From positions 1 to 64,000 of the forward strand of contig NZ_DASQNA010000025.1 in NCBI RefSeq assembly GCF_035645195.1: a stretch of 64,000 bases of DNA, read 5' to 3'. This document shows, in pieces, positions 1 to 8,094 of this stretch. The translations under genes and the position numbers were made by a program. The DNA comes from Paenibacillus sp. (GTDB taxonomy: Bacteria; Bacillota; Bacilli; Paenibacillales; YIM-B00363). How positions within the stretch are numbered: position 1 is the first letter of the stretch; the number at the start of each line of letters is the position of its first letter. The notes beneath the pieces were generated by a model. That model did not search any database, was not told the origin of the DNA, and saw only the letters and a list, made by a program, of their open reading frames with translations.

Positions 1-134
1 GAACCGTGCTTTTGCCTCCAGCTTCCTCCAGATTCTGCCTCACGACAGACACCCTTGCTTTTGGCTAATGGTAGGCGCTTGCCAGCCCCCATTCCGGACT
101 TTCACCGTAGAGATGACGCCCATGCTGGGCGTAC
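1..134 (-). mobile_element. 5' end of a group IIC (bacterial class C) self-splicing intron, cut by the window edge
   Basis: Read on the minus strand from 134 down to 1, this is the start of a group II intron RNA. It opens GTACGCCCAGCATGGGCG and then has GGTGAAAGTCC, GCAAGGGTGTC, and AATCTGGAGGAAGC. These follow, in order, the conserved domain I blocks of class C introns such as the Oceanobacillus iheyensis and Bacillus halodurans introns (recalled from the family, not searched). The third base of the 5' end is A where GUGYG is usual. The insertion point lies just past the T tract of a strong terminator hairpin, which is the known target of class C introns. The remaining ribozyme and any reverse transcriptase lie left of base 1, so completeness cannot be judged. 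The ORFs that cross this stretch are not genes. Confidence 0.8.
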
Positions 135-138
135 AAAC

Positions 139-174
139 AAAACGGAGTCCGAATTCGAATTCGGACTCCGTTTT
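139..174 (-). terminator. intrinsic terminator of the nitroreductase gene; intron target
   Basis: A perfect inverted repeat (AAAACGGAGTCC arms around a GAATTCGAATTC centre) lies 12 bases past the nitroreductase stop. On the minus strand it is followed by TTTTGTTT. The symmetry would let it work in both directions. The group II intron begins 5 bases further on. Confidence 0.9.
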
Positions 175-185
175 CCTTCCAGCGA

Positions 186-794
186 TTATTTCAAGGCGTC
201 GATGACTTTGCCGAAGCCGCCTTCGAACACCGTTTCGTTCAACGGTCTCCGGCCGTTCGGCTGCTCCCGCTCCTGCAGGTTTTCCGGCAGCGCCTCTTTC
301 TCGCCCCGGTAGCCGATCGCGATGACGATTTGCGGTTCGACGTCGTCCGGCAACCCTAGCGCGGCGCGGGCTTTCTCGCGATCGAAGCCTCCCATCGCGT
401 GAGTGACGAGGCCTTGGCGCGTCGCTTCCAGCGCGAGATATCCCCAGGCGGTGCCGGCATCGAACGCGTGCGCGCGGTTGTCGCCGCGCTCGGTCGTCGT
501 CGCCGACGCCAGGACGGCCAGCGCCGGCGCGTTCTGGCACCATGCGAGATTGCCCGGCAGGATGAAGGAATGGAAGGTTTCGAGATCTTCCTTCGTTCGC
601 GCGACGATGAAGCGCCACGGCTGCATATTGTTCGCCGACGGCGCCCAGCGGGCGGCCTCGAAGAGGCTGAACAACGTTTCCTCCGGCACGTCTTTATTCG
701 CGAACGATCGCGGAGACCAACGCTGGATGAAGACGGGATCGATGTCGTACGCCGGCTGGCGGAGCGTTTCGGGTTTCGTTTGAGATGGCTGCAT
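186..794 (-). CDS. nitroreductase family protein (FMN-dependent)
   Basis: This 202-residue protein has the size and N-terminal signature of the FMN nitroreductase family: an RWSPRSF motif near residue 26, then EAARWAPSANNMQPWRF at about 47-63, which forms part of the FMN pocket. A second conserved stretch, AWGYLALEATRQGL, lies mid-protein. Such enzymes reduce nitro compounds, quinones or related electrophiles with NAD(P)H in the cytoplasm; the substrate is not predictable. The ATG start has GGAGG 9 bases upstream. It is a single-gene unit with its own promoter, an operator-like repeat and a strong terminator, as expected for an electrophile-induced detoxification gene. Confidence 0.9.
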   Translation of the reverse strand: MQPSQTKPETLRQPAYDIDPVFIQRWSPRSFANKDVPEETLFSLFEAARWAPSANNMQPWRFIVARTKEDLETFHSFILPGNLAWCQNAPALAVLASATTTERGDNRAHAFDAGTAWGYLALEATRQGLVTHAMGGFDREKARAALGLPDDVEPQIVIAIGYRGEKEALPENLQEREQPNGRRPLNETVFEGGFGKVIDALK

Positions 795-811
795 GCGAAC
801 AAACCTCCATG

Positions 812-865
812 ATGAGTTGACTCATTGTTTAAATTCATAATAACTCTCCGGAGAAATGTACGCAA
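812..865 (-). promoter_or_regulatory. nitroreductase promoter with inverted repeat between promoter and RBS
   Basis: On the minus strand, TTGCGT (860-865) and TATTAT (837-842) are separated by 17 bases, giving a plausible sigma-A promoter. Just downstream, at 812-825, the arms ATGAGT and ACTCAT flank a 2-base centre. Such repeats between -10 and RBS are typical operators for MarR/HxlR-type repressors of nitroreductase genes, but no such regulator gene is adjacent. Confidence 0.5.
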
Positions 866-868
866 ATA

Positions 869-896
869 GCCGTCCTCCGCGTCGGCAAAGGACGGC
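869..896 (-). terminator. candidate terminator downstream of apnL
   Basis: The arms GCCGTCC and GGACGGC, about 14 bases apart, form a hairpin 88 bases past the apnL stop on the minus strand. The following tract (TATTTGCG) is only weakly T-rich, so this may be a weak terminator or a 3' stabilising stem. Confidence 0.4.
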
Positions 897-983
897 CATC
901 TTCGGTTCGCGCCGCTCGTTCGGAACGGCGTTCCGGCGCGCAGCGCGTCGATGAAATGCGACTGGAGCCTCCCCCCTCCTTCG

Positions 984-2780
984 TTACCGTTCCGCCCCGT
1001 ACGCGAAGTCGATCGCGACCGCGCCGTACGGCGCCAGCGTCAGCTCGATCCGCCCGCCGCCGCGCTCCTCCCCGGTTGGCGCGCCGGGCGCGCGAACCGT
1101 CGCCGTCTCGTACGGACCGGCCGCCACTTCGATCCGCACCGGTTCGGCGGTCACGTTCGCGGCCAGCATCCGCCCGCGAGCGCCTTCGCGCAGCGCCAGC
1201 GCCGCGACCTTCGCGGAAGACGATGCCGCATCCAAGACGGCTGCGCCGCGAAACTCGCCGATTTCCTTGAATACGTCGAACAGCGGATTGCCGCCTGATT
1301 CGCGTTCGTCGATGACCCCGAGCGGACCGCACAGCTCGTAATACGAAATTCCGCGGACGGGCTCCCGGCACAGCGCGGCAAGGCTGCCCACCGTCCATGC
1401 GGCGCCGAACGCGGCGCGCTGCCTCGCGTCCGTCTGATCCGCGACGGTCAGGACGGCGCCGGACGTCGCGTTCGGGTTGAGGCGCGGCTTGAAGGTGACG
1501 GGCCCGATATACAGCGGCAGGCCGGTTTTGGCGGCCGCGTCCGCCGCGGTGACCGACTGCGCGGACAGCGTCTCCATCAAGGAGCGGTCGTCGAACGCAT
1601 GCACCTGCGGATTGATCGGATACGCGGCGAACTCCATGTCGGCGAGCGGCAGCGTCGCCCGGTTCAGCTCCGCGTAATACGCGCGCGAGCCGCCGCCGAT
1701 CGGCACGCGGCAGCCTCGCTCGTCGAGCGCGCGGCGGACCGCGGCGAGCGTCTCCGCGTCGGACGCGAACGAGCCGGAGCGGAACGGCAGCAAGCGGAGC
1801 GCCGGAAGACGCCGCCGGTCCAGCCGCTCCGCGAATCGACGCAGCTCCTCCTCGCCGCCGACGAGCAGCTCGATTTCGAGGCCGCAGCCGCACGCGGCGC
1901 TCCACTCGGCCGCGGCGTCCAGCCGCTCCGGCCAATCGTCGGCGGTCGTGTCGACGACGGCCCGCAGGAACGCGGGCGCCAGCTCGGCGAGCCGCTCCTT
2001 CGGCGGCGGCGTGACGCCATGCGCCTGCGGCAGAGCGAAGCCGATCGCGGGCAGAGCGGCGCGCGGTTCGCCCCGCACGACGATGCGGCAGCCGTCGTCC
2101 GGCCGCCGCCTCGTCTGCGCGCTCGGACGTTCGTCGACGCGAATGTCGACCGTCTGCGCGATGCGCTGCCCCGCCGACACGGCGACCGGGAACGGGAGCT
2201 CGAGCGGCGTGCAGTACGTTTTGTACGAAGCGTCCGTCCAGTTGCGCTGGTCTTCCATCTCGAAGGCGTCGCCGTCGAAGTCGATGCGCACATGGATGCC
2301 CGGCGCAGGTTCGTACGACATGCCTTCGATGCTCCGGAACGGTTGATGCGGCGAAATCGCGCCGGGGAAGACGCTATGCGCGACGCCGTCCGGCGACCGG
2401 ATCTCGACGGGAAGCGCGGCGAATTCCATCGGATGCAGCACGCAAAACCCGATGCGGTTTTTCAGAAAGTTCGATCGCGCCGTACCGTCGAATTCGAATC
2501 GGATGCGCCGGCGCTCGAATCGAATGCGCCCTTCCCAAGCGAAATCGATATCGCCTTGCTCGTGGACGGACGAGAACCGCACCGAGACGCCTTCCGCGTC
2601 CTCCTCGAGGGCGAACGATTCGAACCGCGGGAGCACGGTGTTCCAATCGCGGTCGCGCACCGCGGCGTACGCGCCGCGGACGATTTCGACGCCGCGATAA
2701 GCGATGCTGCGGAGCCCGCCGTCCTCCAGCAGCGCTTCCATCTCTCCCGCGCGCAGCCGAACGGTCTCCATGCCTTCCAT
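984..2780 (-). CDS. apnL: D-apionate lactonase family protein
   Basis: This 598-residue protein has no signal peptide. It resembles the D-apionate lactonase (ApnL) family, which hydrolyses D-apionolactone to D-apionate in catabolism of the branched plant sugar apiose. Support comes from the total length, the three-part build (N-terminal beta-rich domain, central TIM-barrel-like part, C-terminal beta sandwich) and the conserved block MEDQRNWTDASYKTYCTPL at about 196-214. The immediately upstream gene looks like apnO, the next enzyme of the pathway, which strengthens the call. The ATG has GGAGGAGG about 6 bases upstream; a second ATG lies three codons in. The family was recognised from memory, so a related carbohydrate lactonase of unknown specificity is the alternative. 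Confidence 0.7.
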   Translation of the reverse strand: MEGMETVRLRAGEMEALLEDGGLRSIAYRGVEIVRGAYAAVRDRDWNTVLPRFESFALEEDAEGVSVRFSSVHEQGDIDFAWEGRIRFERRRIRFEFDGTARSNFLKNRIGFCVLHPMEFAALPVEIRSPDGVAHSVFPGAISPHQPFRSIEGMSYEPAPGIHVRIDFDGDAFEMEDQRNWTDASYKTYCTPLELPFPVAVSAGQRIAQTVDIRVDERPSAQTRRRPDDGCRIVVRGEPRAALPAIGFALPQAHGVTPPPKERLAELAPAFLRAVVDTTADDWPERLDAAAEWSAACGCGLEIELLVGGEEELRRFAERLDRRRLPALRLLPFRSGSFASDAETLAAVRRALDERGCRVPIGGGSRAYYAELNRATLPLADMEFAAYPINPQVHAFDDRSLMETLSAQSVTAADAAAKTGLPLYIGPVTFKPRLNPNATSGAVLTVADQTDARQRAAFGAAWTVGSLAALCREPVRGISYYELCGPLGVIDERESGGNPLFDVFKEIGEFRGAAVLDAASSSAKVAALALREGARGRMLAANVTAEPVRIEVAAGPYETATVRAPGAPTGEERGGGRIELTLAPYGAVAIDFAYGAER

Positions 2781-2807
2781 GCGCGCCTCCTCCTTTGCCC
2801 GATGGGA

Positions 2808-3659
2808 TTAGAGCGCTTTCAGCTTCTCCGGATGAAGCATGACGTCGATCTGTTCGCGCACGCTCTCGGGGCTGAACAGATTTTTCCAATCGTCCTTGAT
2901 CATCGCCCGGCGGCCGTATTCGATCGCGACGAGGCACGCGTCCGAGAACGGATTCACCTTCTCGAACACGACGGCGAGCTCGATGTTAATATGGCCGAGC
3001 ATGAAATCTTTCGCGGCTTCGTACGGGACGCCGCGGCGCACCGCCTCCTCCATCGCTTCCCCGAGCAGCGTCGCCAGCATCGCTCCGACCGTCTCCGCCA
3101 TCGCCGGCTCCAAAATCGCCATCTGTTCCACCGTCAGCCGATGCGTCCGCATGACCGGGGCGTACATTTCGCGCGCCAGCGCCTCCCCGACCGCGTAATG
3201 TTCGTCGGGCCCCTGCATGAGCGCGCAGACGACCGCCTGCTTCGCCGCCACGCCGCCGAACAAATCCCGCTTCGCTTCCGGCGTCGTTTCGTCGTTGAAC
3301 ACCGGCGGGTGGCACGGATGCGCCACGAAATACGACACGTCCCCGCGCGGCGGCAGCTTGCCGAGGTAGGCGGCGGCCGGGTCCAGCACCATCAGGAGGG
3401 CGCCGGGCTTCATCGCCGGGACGAGCTCCGCGGCCACGTCGCCGATCGCCGTATCCGGCACGGCGAGAATGACGGCGTCCGCCTCGGCGACGGCGGGCGC
3501 GGCGGGCGTCGTCGCGAGTCCTCTCTCCTTGAGACGCGCGACGCCTCTCTCCCCGTTTTCCACATACAATACGCGGTGAATCCCTTTCACCAAATTATCG
3601 GCGATTCTGCAGCCCATCTTCCCCCCTGCGCCGATCAGCGCAAGCGTCATCGTTTGCAT
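2808..3659 (-). CDS. apnO: D-apionate oxidoisomerase-like NAD-dependent dehydrogenase
   Basis: The 283-residue product starts with a Rossmann NAD(P)-binding motif (LALIGAGGKMG, residues 5-15) and continues with a 6-phosphogluconate-dehydrogenase-like C-terminal helical domain containing FVAHPCHPPVFND. This is the build of ApnO, which converts D-apionate to 3-oxo-isoapionate. The chosen ATG has GGAGG 8 bases upstream; the frame stays open for 40 further codons, but those show no RBS and read as low-complexity sequence. The gene lies 27 bases before apnL, so the two form one operon. The kinase, decarboxylase or transcarboxylase steps that normally follow were not found in the window, so the pathway must be completed elsewhere. 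A related hydroxyacid dehydrogenase is the alternative. Confidence 0.65.
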   Translation of the reverse strand: MQTMTLALIGAGGKMGCRIADNLVKGIHRVLYVENGERGVARLKERGLATTPAAPAVAEADAVILAVPDTAIGDVAAELVPAMKPGALLMVLDPAAAYLGKLPPRGDVSYFVAHPCHPPVFNDETTPEAKRDLFGGVAAKQAVVCALMQGPDEHYAVGEALAREMYAPVMRTHRLTVEQMAILEPAMAETVGAMLATLLGEAMEEAVRRGVPYEAAKDFMLGHINIELAVVFEKVNPFSDACLVAIEYGRRAMIKDDWKNLFSPESVREQIDVMLHPEKLKAL

Positions 3660-3987
3660 GGACAAGACCTCCATTTCGTCATTTGAAATTGCCTTCCGGG
3701 CTGCGGGCTGCTTGCCTTCCCGCCCGCGGACGAAATCATCTTCCTTGCCGACCTGTCCGCCCTTCGGCGCCGCTTCCAAGGCAGTGGTTCCACGGCGCGG
3801 CTCCTTTCTTTTTTCCTGCTAACTCCCAAACTTGAACCTATGGTAACATGAGAGCAGCGGACCGTATTTAGCGGAAATCGCAAAGGTTCCGCCGCGCCCG
3901 CCGGTCGAAACGCTTGATCCGCCGGCATGGACGGAACGCCGTTTGCACGATGTTGTAACCGCTCGCAAGGAAGGAGTCGGATCGCTC
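3660..3987. promoter_or_regulatory. divergent intergenic region between apnO and the AraC regulator
   Basis: These 328 bases hold no convincing gene. The region must contain both divergent promoters, but no consensus -35/-10 pair, perfect operator or cre site stands out. Short ORFs crossing it are extensions of neighbouring frames. Confidence 0.5.
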
Positions 3988-4830
3988 ATGCGCATACGCG
4001 AATCCGGGCGGCTTCGCATTCCGCCCATCGGCGCGGGAGGCGTGCATCCTTATCACGAATTGCTGTATCTCGCCTCCGGCATCGCCGAACTGCAGTGGAT
4101 GGACCGGCGTTACCGGATGGCCGCGCCTTGTATGGCGCTGATTCCCGCCCACACGCCGCATTGGCTGACGCCGGACGGCGACGTCTCAGGGTGGTATTTG
4201 GAGGTCGACATGCAGTCGGTTTCGTTCCCGGATTACGATGTCGTGCTCAGTTGGAATCAGCGGCAGTCGCGAGAAGGAGGGGACCGCTCGCCGCCGGCGG
4301 TCTCGTCGTGCATCGACGGCGTGACTTCCGTCGTAGACGCGTACGAGATCGGGGAACTGGACGGGGAGCTCGCCCACCGGCTGCTCGAGCTCGACATCCG
4401 GAAGCTGCTGCTGCTCGTGGAACGGTATGCGCCGGAACCGGGCTCCGCCGCTCCCCCGCGGACGGACGGCCCAGCCGCTCCCGCCGTCGAACGGCAGCTA
4501 TATATCGCCTTGCGCCACATCGAACGATCGTATGCGAAGAACGTCACGGTGGAGGAGCTGGCGAATTTGTGCCACTTGACCCCGTCGTACGTCATCCGGC
4601 TGTTCAAGCAGACGTTCGGCGCCACGCCGATCCAATATTTGCAAGAACTGCGCCTGAAAGCCGCCGTCAGCTACCTGAGCACGACCGACATCCCTGTACA
4701 GGAAATCGCGCGGATGACCGGTTTTTCGAACCTGCATTATTTCAGCCGCATCTTCAAACAGAAAATCGGCGTAAGCCCGACCGCTTGGCGCAACAACCGG
4801 AAGCGGCAGCGCGGCACGCCGAGCGCATAA
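3988..4830 (+). CDS. AraC family transcriptional regulator
   Basis: The 280-residue product has an N-terminal cupin-like ligand pocket (for example HPYHELLYLASG and PAHTPHWL) and a C-terminal double helix-turn-helix domain at about 175-272. The two HTH helices appear in VTVEELANLCHLTPSYVIRL and VQEIARMTGFSNLHYFSRIF. It is probably a sugar-responsive activator of the divergently transcribed apnO-apnL operon, inferred from position only. The ATG chosen has AAGGAG about 11 bases upstream; a TTG start 15 codons earlier is possible but lacks an RBS. The phosphotransferase gene follows after 18 bases and is probably co-transcribed. Confidence 0.85.
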   Translation: MRIRESGRLRIPPIGAGGVHPYHELLYLASGIAELQWMDRRYRMAAPCMALIPAHTPHWLTPDGDVSGWYLEVDMQSVSFPDYDVVLSWNQRQSREGGDRSPPAVSSCIDGVTSVVDAYEIGELDGELAHRLLELDIRKLLLLVERYAPEPGSAAPPRTDGPAAPAVERQLYIALRHIERSYAKNVTVEELANLCHLTPSYVIRLFKQTFGATPIQYLQELRLKAAVSYLSTTDIPVQEIARMTGFSNLHYFSRIFKQKIGVSPTAWRNNRKRQRGTPSA

Positions 4831-4848
4831 CGAAGGAGGAACGCGATC

Positions 4849-5931
4849 GTGACTATGAACCGCATCGTCATCACCGACCCGTACGACGCTTCGCAATGGA
4901 ACGTCGAATCGTTGCGGCTTCGCCTCGCCGCTGCCGCGCCGGCCGCCGCCGAACGGCTGACCGGTTTCCGACTGGAGCGGCTCGGCGCCGACAACTCGAA
5001 GGCGTTCCGCGTCGCGCTCGACTACTCGCCGCATGCCGCCCCCGATTGGCCGCGGTCGTTGTTCTTGAAGCTCTGCGGCGGCGGAACGTTCGGGCCATCG
5101 GAAGTCGATTATTATATGAAAGATTACGTTCGTTTGGAGGGCGCGCCGCTGCCGCGCTGCTACGACGCCGCCTACGAGGACGGCGCTTATCATTTACTGC
5201 TGGAGGATTTGTCCGTCACGCACCGCAACCGTTGGGACGCGGCGCCGACGCTCCTTTACGGGCAAGCGGCCGGAGCCGCGCTTGCGAAGCTGCATGCGCA
5301 TCATTGGGGGGCCGTCTCGGAGGATGCAGCGGATGCGGCGGTCGACGGGATGCAGCGGTATCTCGCCTATATGATGCAGGGGAGAGAGCCGCTTCTGGAA
5401 GCGCTGCGGGACGCCCCCGACGCCGAGCGCCGGGCGTTCGCGGAGCGCGTGTTCGACAAGCTTCCGGCGGCGCTGCTGCGCCGGGCGGCGGACGCGGCGG
5501 GCTGCACGCTCGTTCACGGCGATCTGAATCCGGGCAATATCCTGACGCGCGGCGAAGACGACTCGCCGGACGTGCGGTTTATCGACCGGCAGCCGTTCGA
5601 TTGGTCGCTGACGCATTGGGTCGGGGCGAGCGATTTGGCTTACCTAATGGGGCTTTGGTGGGAGCCCGAGCAGCGGCGCGCTTACGAGATCGACGCGCTT
5701 CGGGCGTATTACGAGGGGCTGCTCGCTCGCGGCGCCGCGGCCGATTACCCTTGGGACCGGCTGCTGCGGGACTACCGGTTGACGCTGCTGCAGAACGTGT
5801 TCGTCGCCGCTTCGTGGTGCATTGACGAACGCGAGCGGAGCGGCATGCGCTGGCTGTGGGAGGCGGAGCTGGACCGAGCGGCGGCGGCATACCGCGATTG
5901 GGACGGAGCGGCGCTATTGGATGGGGCGTGA
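4849..5931 (+). CDS. aminoglycoside-phosphotransferase/EcKinase-like small-molecule kinase
   Basis: A 360-residue protein with the fold signature of the APH/choline-kinase-like superfamily. LVHGDLNPGN gives the catalytic loop (H223, D225, N230), FIDRQPFDW supplies the metal-binding Asp (D246), and K74 in LFLKLC may contact ATP. Members phosphorylate small alcohols, sugars or antibiotics. The IDRQ form is closer to EcKinase/DUF1679-like relatives than to classical aminoglycoside kinases, so resistance should not be assumed. The GTG start is preferred because AAGGAGG lies 9 bases upstream; an ATG two codons later is the alternative. It follows the AraC gene and converges on the truncated response regulator with only 15 bases between; no terminator is visible there. 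Confidence 0.75.
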   Translation: MTMNRIVITDPYDASQWNVESLRLRLAAAAPAAAERLTGFRLERLGADNSKAFRVALDYSPHAAPDWPRSLFLKLCGGGTFGPSEVDYYMKDYVRLEGAPLPRCYDAAYEDGAYHLLLEDLSVTHRNRWDAAPTLLYGQAAGAALAKLHAHHWGAVSEDAADAAVDGMQRYLAYMMQGREPLLEALRDAPDAERRAFAERVFDKLPAALLRRAADAAGCTLVHGDLNPGNILTRGEDDSPDVRFIDRQPFDWSLTHWVGASDLAYLMGLWWEPEQRRAYEIDALRAYYEGLLARGAAADYPWDRLLRDYRLTLLQNVFVAASWCIDERERSGMRWLWEAELDRAAAAYRDWDGAALLDGA

Positions 5932-5946
5932 GTTGGCGGGACGCGA

Positions 5947-6102
5947 TTAGTGGTGCGGCATGTCCCGCTCCGCCGCCTCGAGCGCGGCGACGCCGTTCTC
6001 GCAGCAGTCCGTCACCCTTAGACCGAGCGCCTCCCAAGAAATCGTCTCCGACAACAGCTCGAGCACCGGGTAATCGTCGTCGACAAGCATGACTTTATAC
6101 AT
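5947..6102 (-). pseudogene. truncated YesN-type response regulator (51 codons remain)
   Basis: The 51-residue frame begins MYKVMLVDDDYPVLELL, a typical receiver-domain start with the acidic pocket (D8-D10). It stops right after the segment that normally precedes the third beta strand. The phospho-accepting Asp (about residue 54-56), the rest of the receiver and the whole AraC output domain are missing. A good RBS (GGAGG inside the kinase 3' end) and the 7-base gap to the kinase show that it was the second gene of a YesM-YesN pair. The coding sequence ends where the convergent phosphotransferase block begins, which suggests a deletion or rearrangement breakpoint. A functional receiver is not possible as written. 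Confidence 0.85.
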
Positions 6103-6109
6103 GAATCCC

Positions 6110-7930
6110 TTACGCCTCCTGCTGCAGCGGAAACCGCATCGTAATCGCGGTTCCCGCCCCAAGTTCGCTTTCCACGGTCATGCGGAACGCGCCGCCGTAC
6201 CGGATGCGCATGCGCTCGCATACGTTCGGCAGCCCGATGCCGGAAAAGCGGGACCCCCGCCCGTCGGACGGCTCGCCCGGCTCGTGCCGCTCGGCCTCCA
6301 GCCGGGTTCGGAGCCGCGCCAGCGCTTCCGCGTCCATCCCTTCGCCGTCGTCGCGGACGACGATCTCGAGCTCGCCCCGCTCCGTTCGGCGGGCGACGAC
6401 CGCGATCGTGCCGTTCGATTGGCGCAGACCGTGAATAAGCGCGTTCTCGATGATCGGCTGCAAAATGAACCGCGGCACCCTCGCGAGCATCGCGTCCGAC
6501 GACACGTCCGCGTCGAGGCGGACCTTCTCCTTCTGCCGCATATTCATCAAGTTGACGTAATCGATGGCCGTGCTCACTTCCTCGTGCAGCGTGATCGCCT
6601 CCTCCTCCCGGCCGATTGTCATGCGCAGCAGCCGGGACAGCGACGAAATCATTTCGGCGCTGTCCTCGTCCCCTTTGCGCAGCACCTTCATCCGGATCGA
6701 ATTGAGCACGTTGAACAGGAAATGCGGATTGATTTGCGCCTGCAGCATGGCGAGCTCCGCTTTCCGCTTGCGGCTTTGCTCCGCCGTCACCTCCGCGATC
6801 ATCTGCTTGATCCGATCTAACATCTGGTCGAACGAGCTGGCGAGCCGCCCGATTTCGTCGCTGCCCCGAATTTGCGACCGCACCTCGAGGTTGCCCCGCT
6901 GCACGGTGTGCGCGAGCTTCCCGAGCCGGACGATCGGCTTCGTGAAGGCGCGAATCAGCAAAATAAGCACCACTAGGAACGTGGCGAAGGCAACGATTTG
7001 GAACAGGAACACCGATTGGAAAATGTGATTGATTTTGTGCACCGCGTCTTTGTACGGGGTCAGCAGCACCAGCTTCCAATCCTTCACCGCTAAGCGGCGC
7101 TGCGCGACGAGATAATCTTCGCCGTCGAGCTGCACGATGGCCGAGCCGTCCTCGCCCGGACGGATGTACGGCAGCCGCTCGCCGATTCGGCCGCGGTCGA
7201 GGTGCGACATGATCCGCCCCTCCCCGTCGACGAGCATGACCTCTTGATTCACCGCCAAACGCCGGAAAATGTCGAGAATTTGGTTGTCCGTCACCGTGAC
7301 GATGACGTAAGCGTAAATCTCGAAATTCGGGCGACGGAGCGTGCGGGCGACGGAAATTTGGTACCTCCCGGCCGCCTCCTCGTACAAATACGGCGAGGGC
7401 TCCGCTTCTACCCAGTACGCCTCCATGCCGGTCAGCTTCTCCAATTCCCGGAACCACGGCTCCTCGACCAGACGGAGAGGGTCGAAGTCCTCCACTTCCA
7501 CGGAATAATTCGTAAAATAACGCCCGTTCGGCAGCAAAATCGTCACGTACGTCTTCTCGCCGACGATCGCGATGTTGTTGATCTGCTTAATGATTTCGTT
7601 CCGATCCTCGAATTCGCGATATTCCGCGTCGGGACCCGCGTACGTTTTGCCGGCTGCTTGTTCCTTCAAAATCACGTTCATGTCCGGCTCGACGATAATG
7701 TAGTTGGAGATGTACAGCATGTTCGCCAGCAAATTCGACAAATACCCGTCGATCAGCTTCAGCTGCTCGGCGGCGTTCGTCTCCGCCTGCTCCTTGACGG
7801 CGTCCCGCGTAAGGATATTGGAAACCGACAGCGTGATGAGCGTCGGAATGAGGAGACAGGCGATCGACGTCAACAGCAGCTTCGTTCGGAACGACCCAAT
7901 TCGCACCTTCAGTTGGTGAAGCGCTCTCAC
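6110..7930 (-). CDS. YesM-type sensor histidine kinase, now without an adjacent intact partner
   Basis: A 606-residue membrane kinase. TM1 lies at about 17-38, an extracellular Cache-like sensor follows, TM2 is at about 305-326, then a HAMP domain (330-382). The His-kinase motif QAQINPHFLFNVLNS puts the phospho-His at H403, and the ATPase part has IIENALIHGL, DDGEGM and SGIGLPN. The GTG start has AGGAGG 6-8 bases upstream. Such kinases normally signal to a YesN-type AraC response regulator for polysaccharide uptake genes; here that gene is truncated. Either the kinase acts on another regulator (one intact relative is at 32694-34304) or it is becoming a pseudogene, although its own frame is intact. 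Confidence 0.9.
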   Translation of the reverse strand: MRALHQLKVRIGSFRTKLLLTSIACLLIPTLITLSVSNILTRDAVKEQAETNAAEQLKLIDGYLSNLLANMLYISNYIIVEPDMNVILKEQAAGKTYAGPDAEYREFEDRNEIIKQINNIAIVGEKTYVTILLPNGRYFTNYSVEVEDFDPLRLVEEPWFRELEKLTGMEAYWVEAEPSPYLYEEAAGRYQISVARTLRRPNFEIYAYVIVTVTDNQILDIFRRLAVNQEVMLVDGEGRIMSHLDRGRIGERLPYIRPGEDGSAIVQLDGEDYLVAQRRLAVKDWKLVLLTPYKDAVHKINHIFQSVFLFQIVAFATFLVVLILLIRAFTKPIVRLGKLAHTVQRGNLEVRSQIRGSDEIGRLASSFDQMLDRIKQMIAEVTAEQSRKRKAELAMLQAQINPHFLFNVLNSIRMKVLRKGDEDSAEMISSLSRLLRMTIGREEEAITLHEEVSTAIDYVNLMNMRQKEKVRLDADVSSDAMLARVPRFILQPIIENALIHGLRQSNGTIAVVARRTERGELEIVVRDDGEGMDAEALARLRTRLEAERHEPGEPSDGRGSRFSGIGLPNVCERMRIRYGGAFRMTVESELGAGTAITMRFPLQQEA

Positions 7931-8043
7931 AAAACTCCTCCTATCTCACAACGAGGAAATGCAGGGGCCAAGCCTCCGCCTCCCCATCATACCGCCGGCG
8001 CTTTATCGTTGTCGACGATTTCCTACCCTGTTCGGCGCAAACG

Positions 8044-8071
8044 AAAACGGCAGCCCCCGCGGGACTGCCGT
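8044..8071 (-). terminator. terminator of the NADH:flavin oxidoreductase gene
   Basis: A GC-rich hairpin (ACGGCAGTCCC with GGGGGCTGCCGT on the minus strand) is followed by TTTTCGTTT, 23 bases past the stop codon. Confidence 0.8.
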
Positions 8072-8094
8072 CGTTACTGCGTCGATGCATCCGA

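Noticed and set aside
1599-3686. A 695-codon open frame on the plus strand across apnL and apnO
   Set aside because: Antisense shadow of GC-rich coding DNA: Arg/His-rich composition, no domain, no RBS, and the opposite strand encodes recognisable enzymes.
3927-5825. A 632-codon plus-strand frame overlapping the AraC and phosphotransferase genes
   Set aside because: It runs through both real genes in another frame and is dominated by Arg, Ala and Gly; no family signal.
4849-5931. Possible aminoglycoside resistance gene
   Set aside because: The kinase motifs are present, but the sequence is closer to general small-molecule kinases and the context is sugar catabolism; resistance is not supported.
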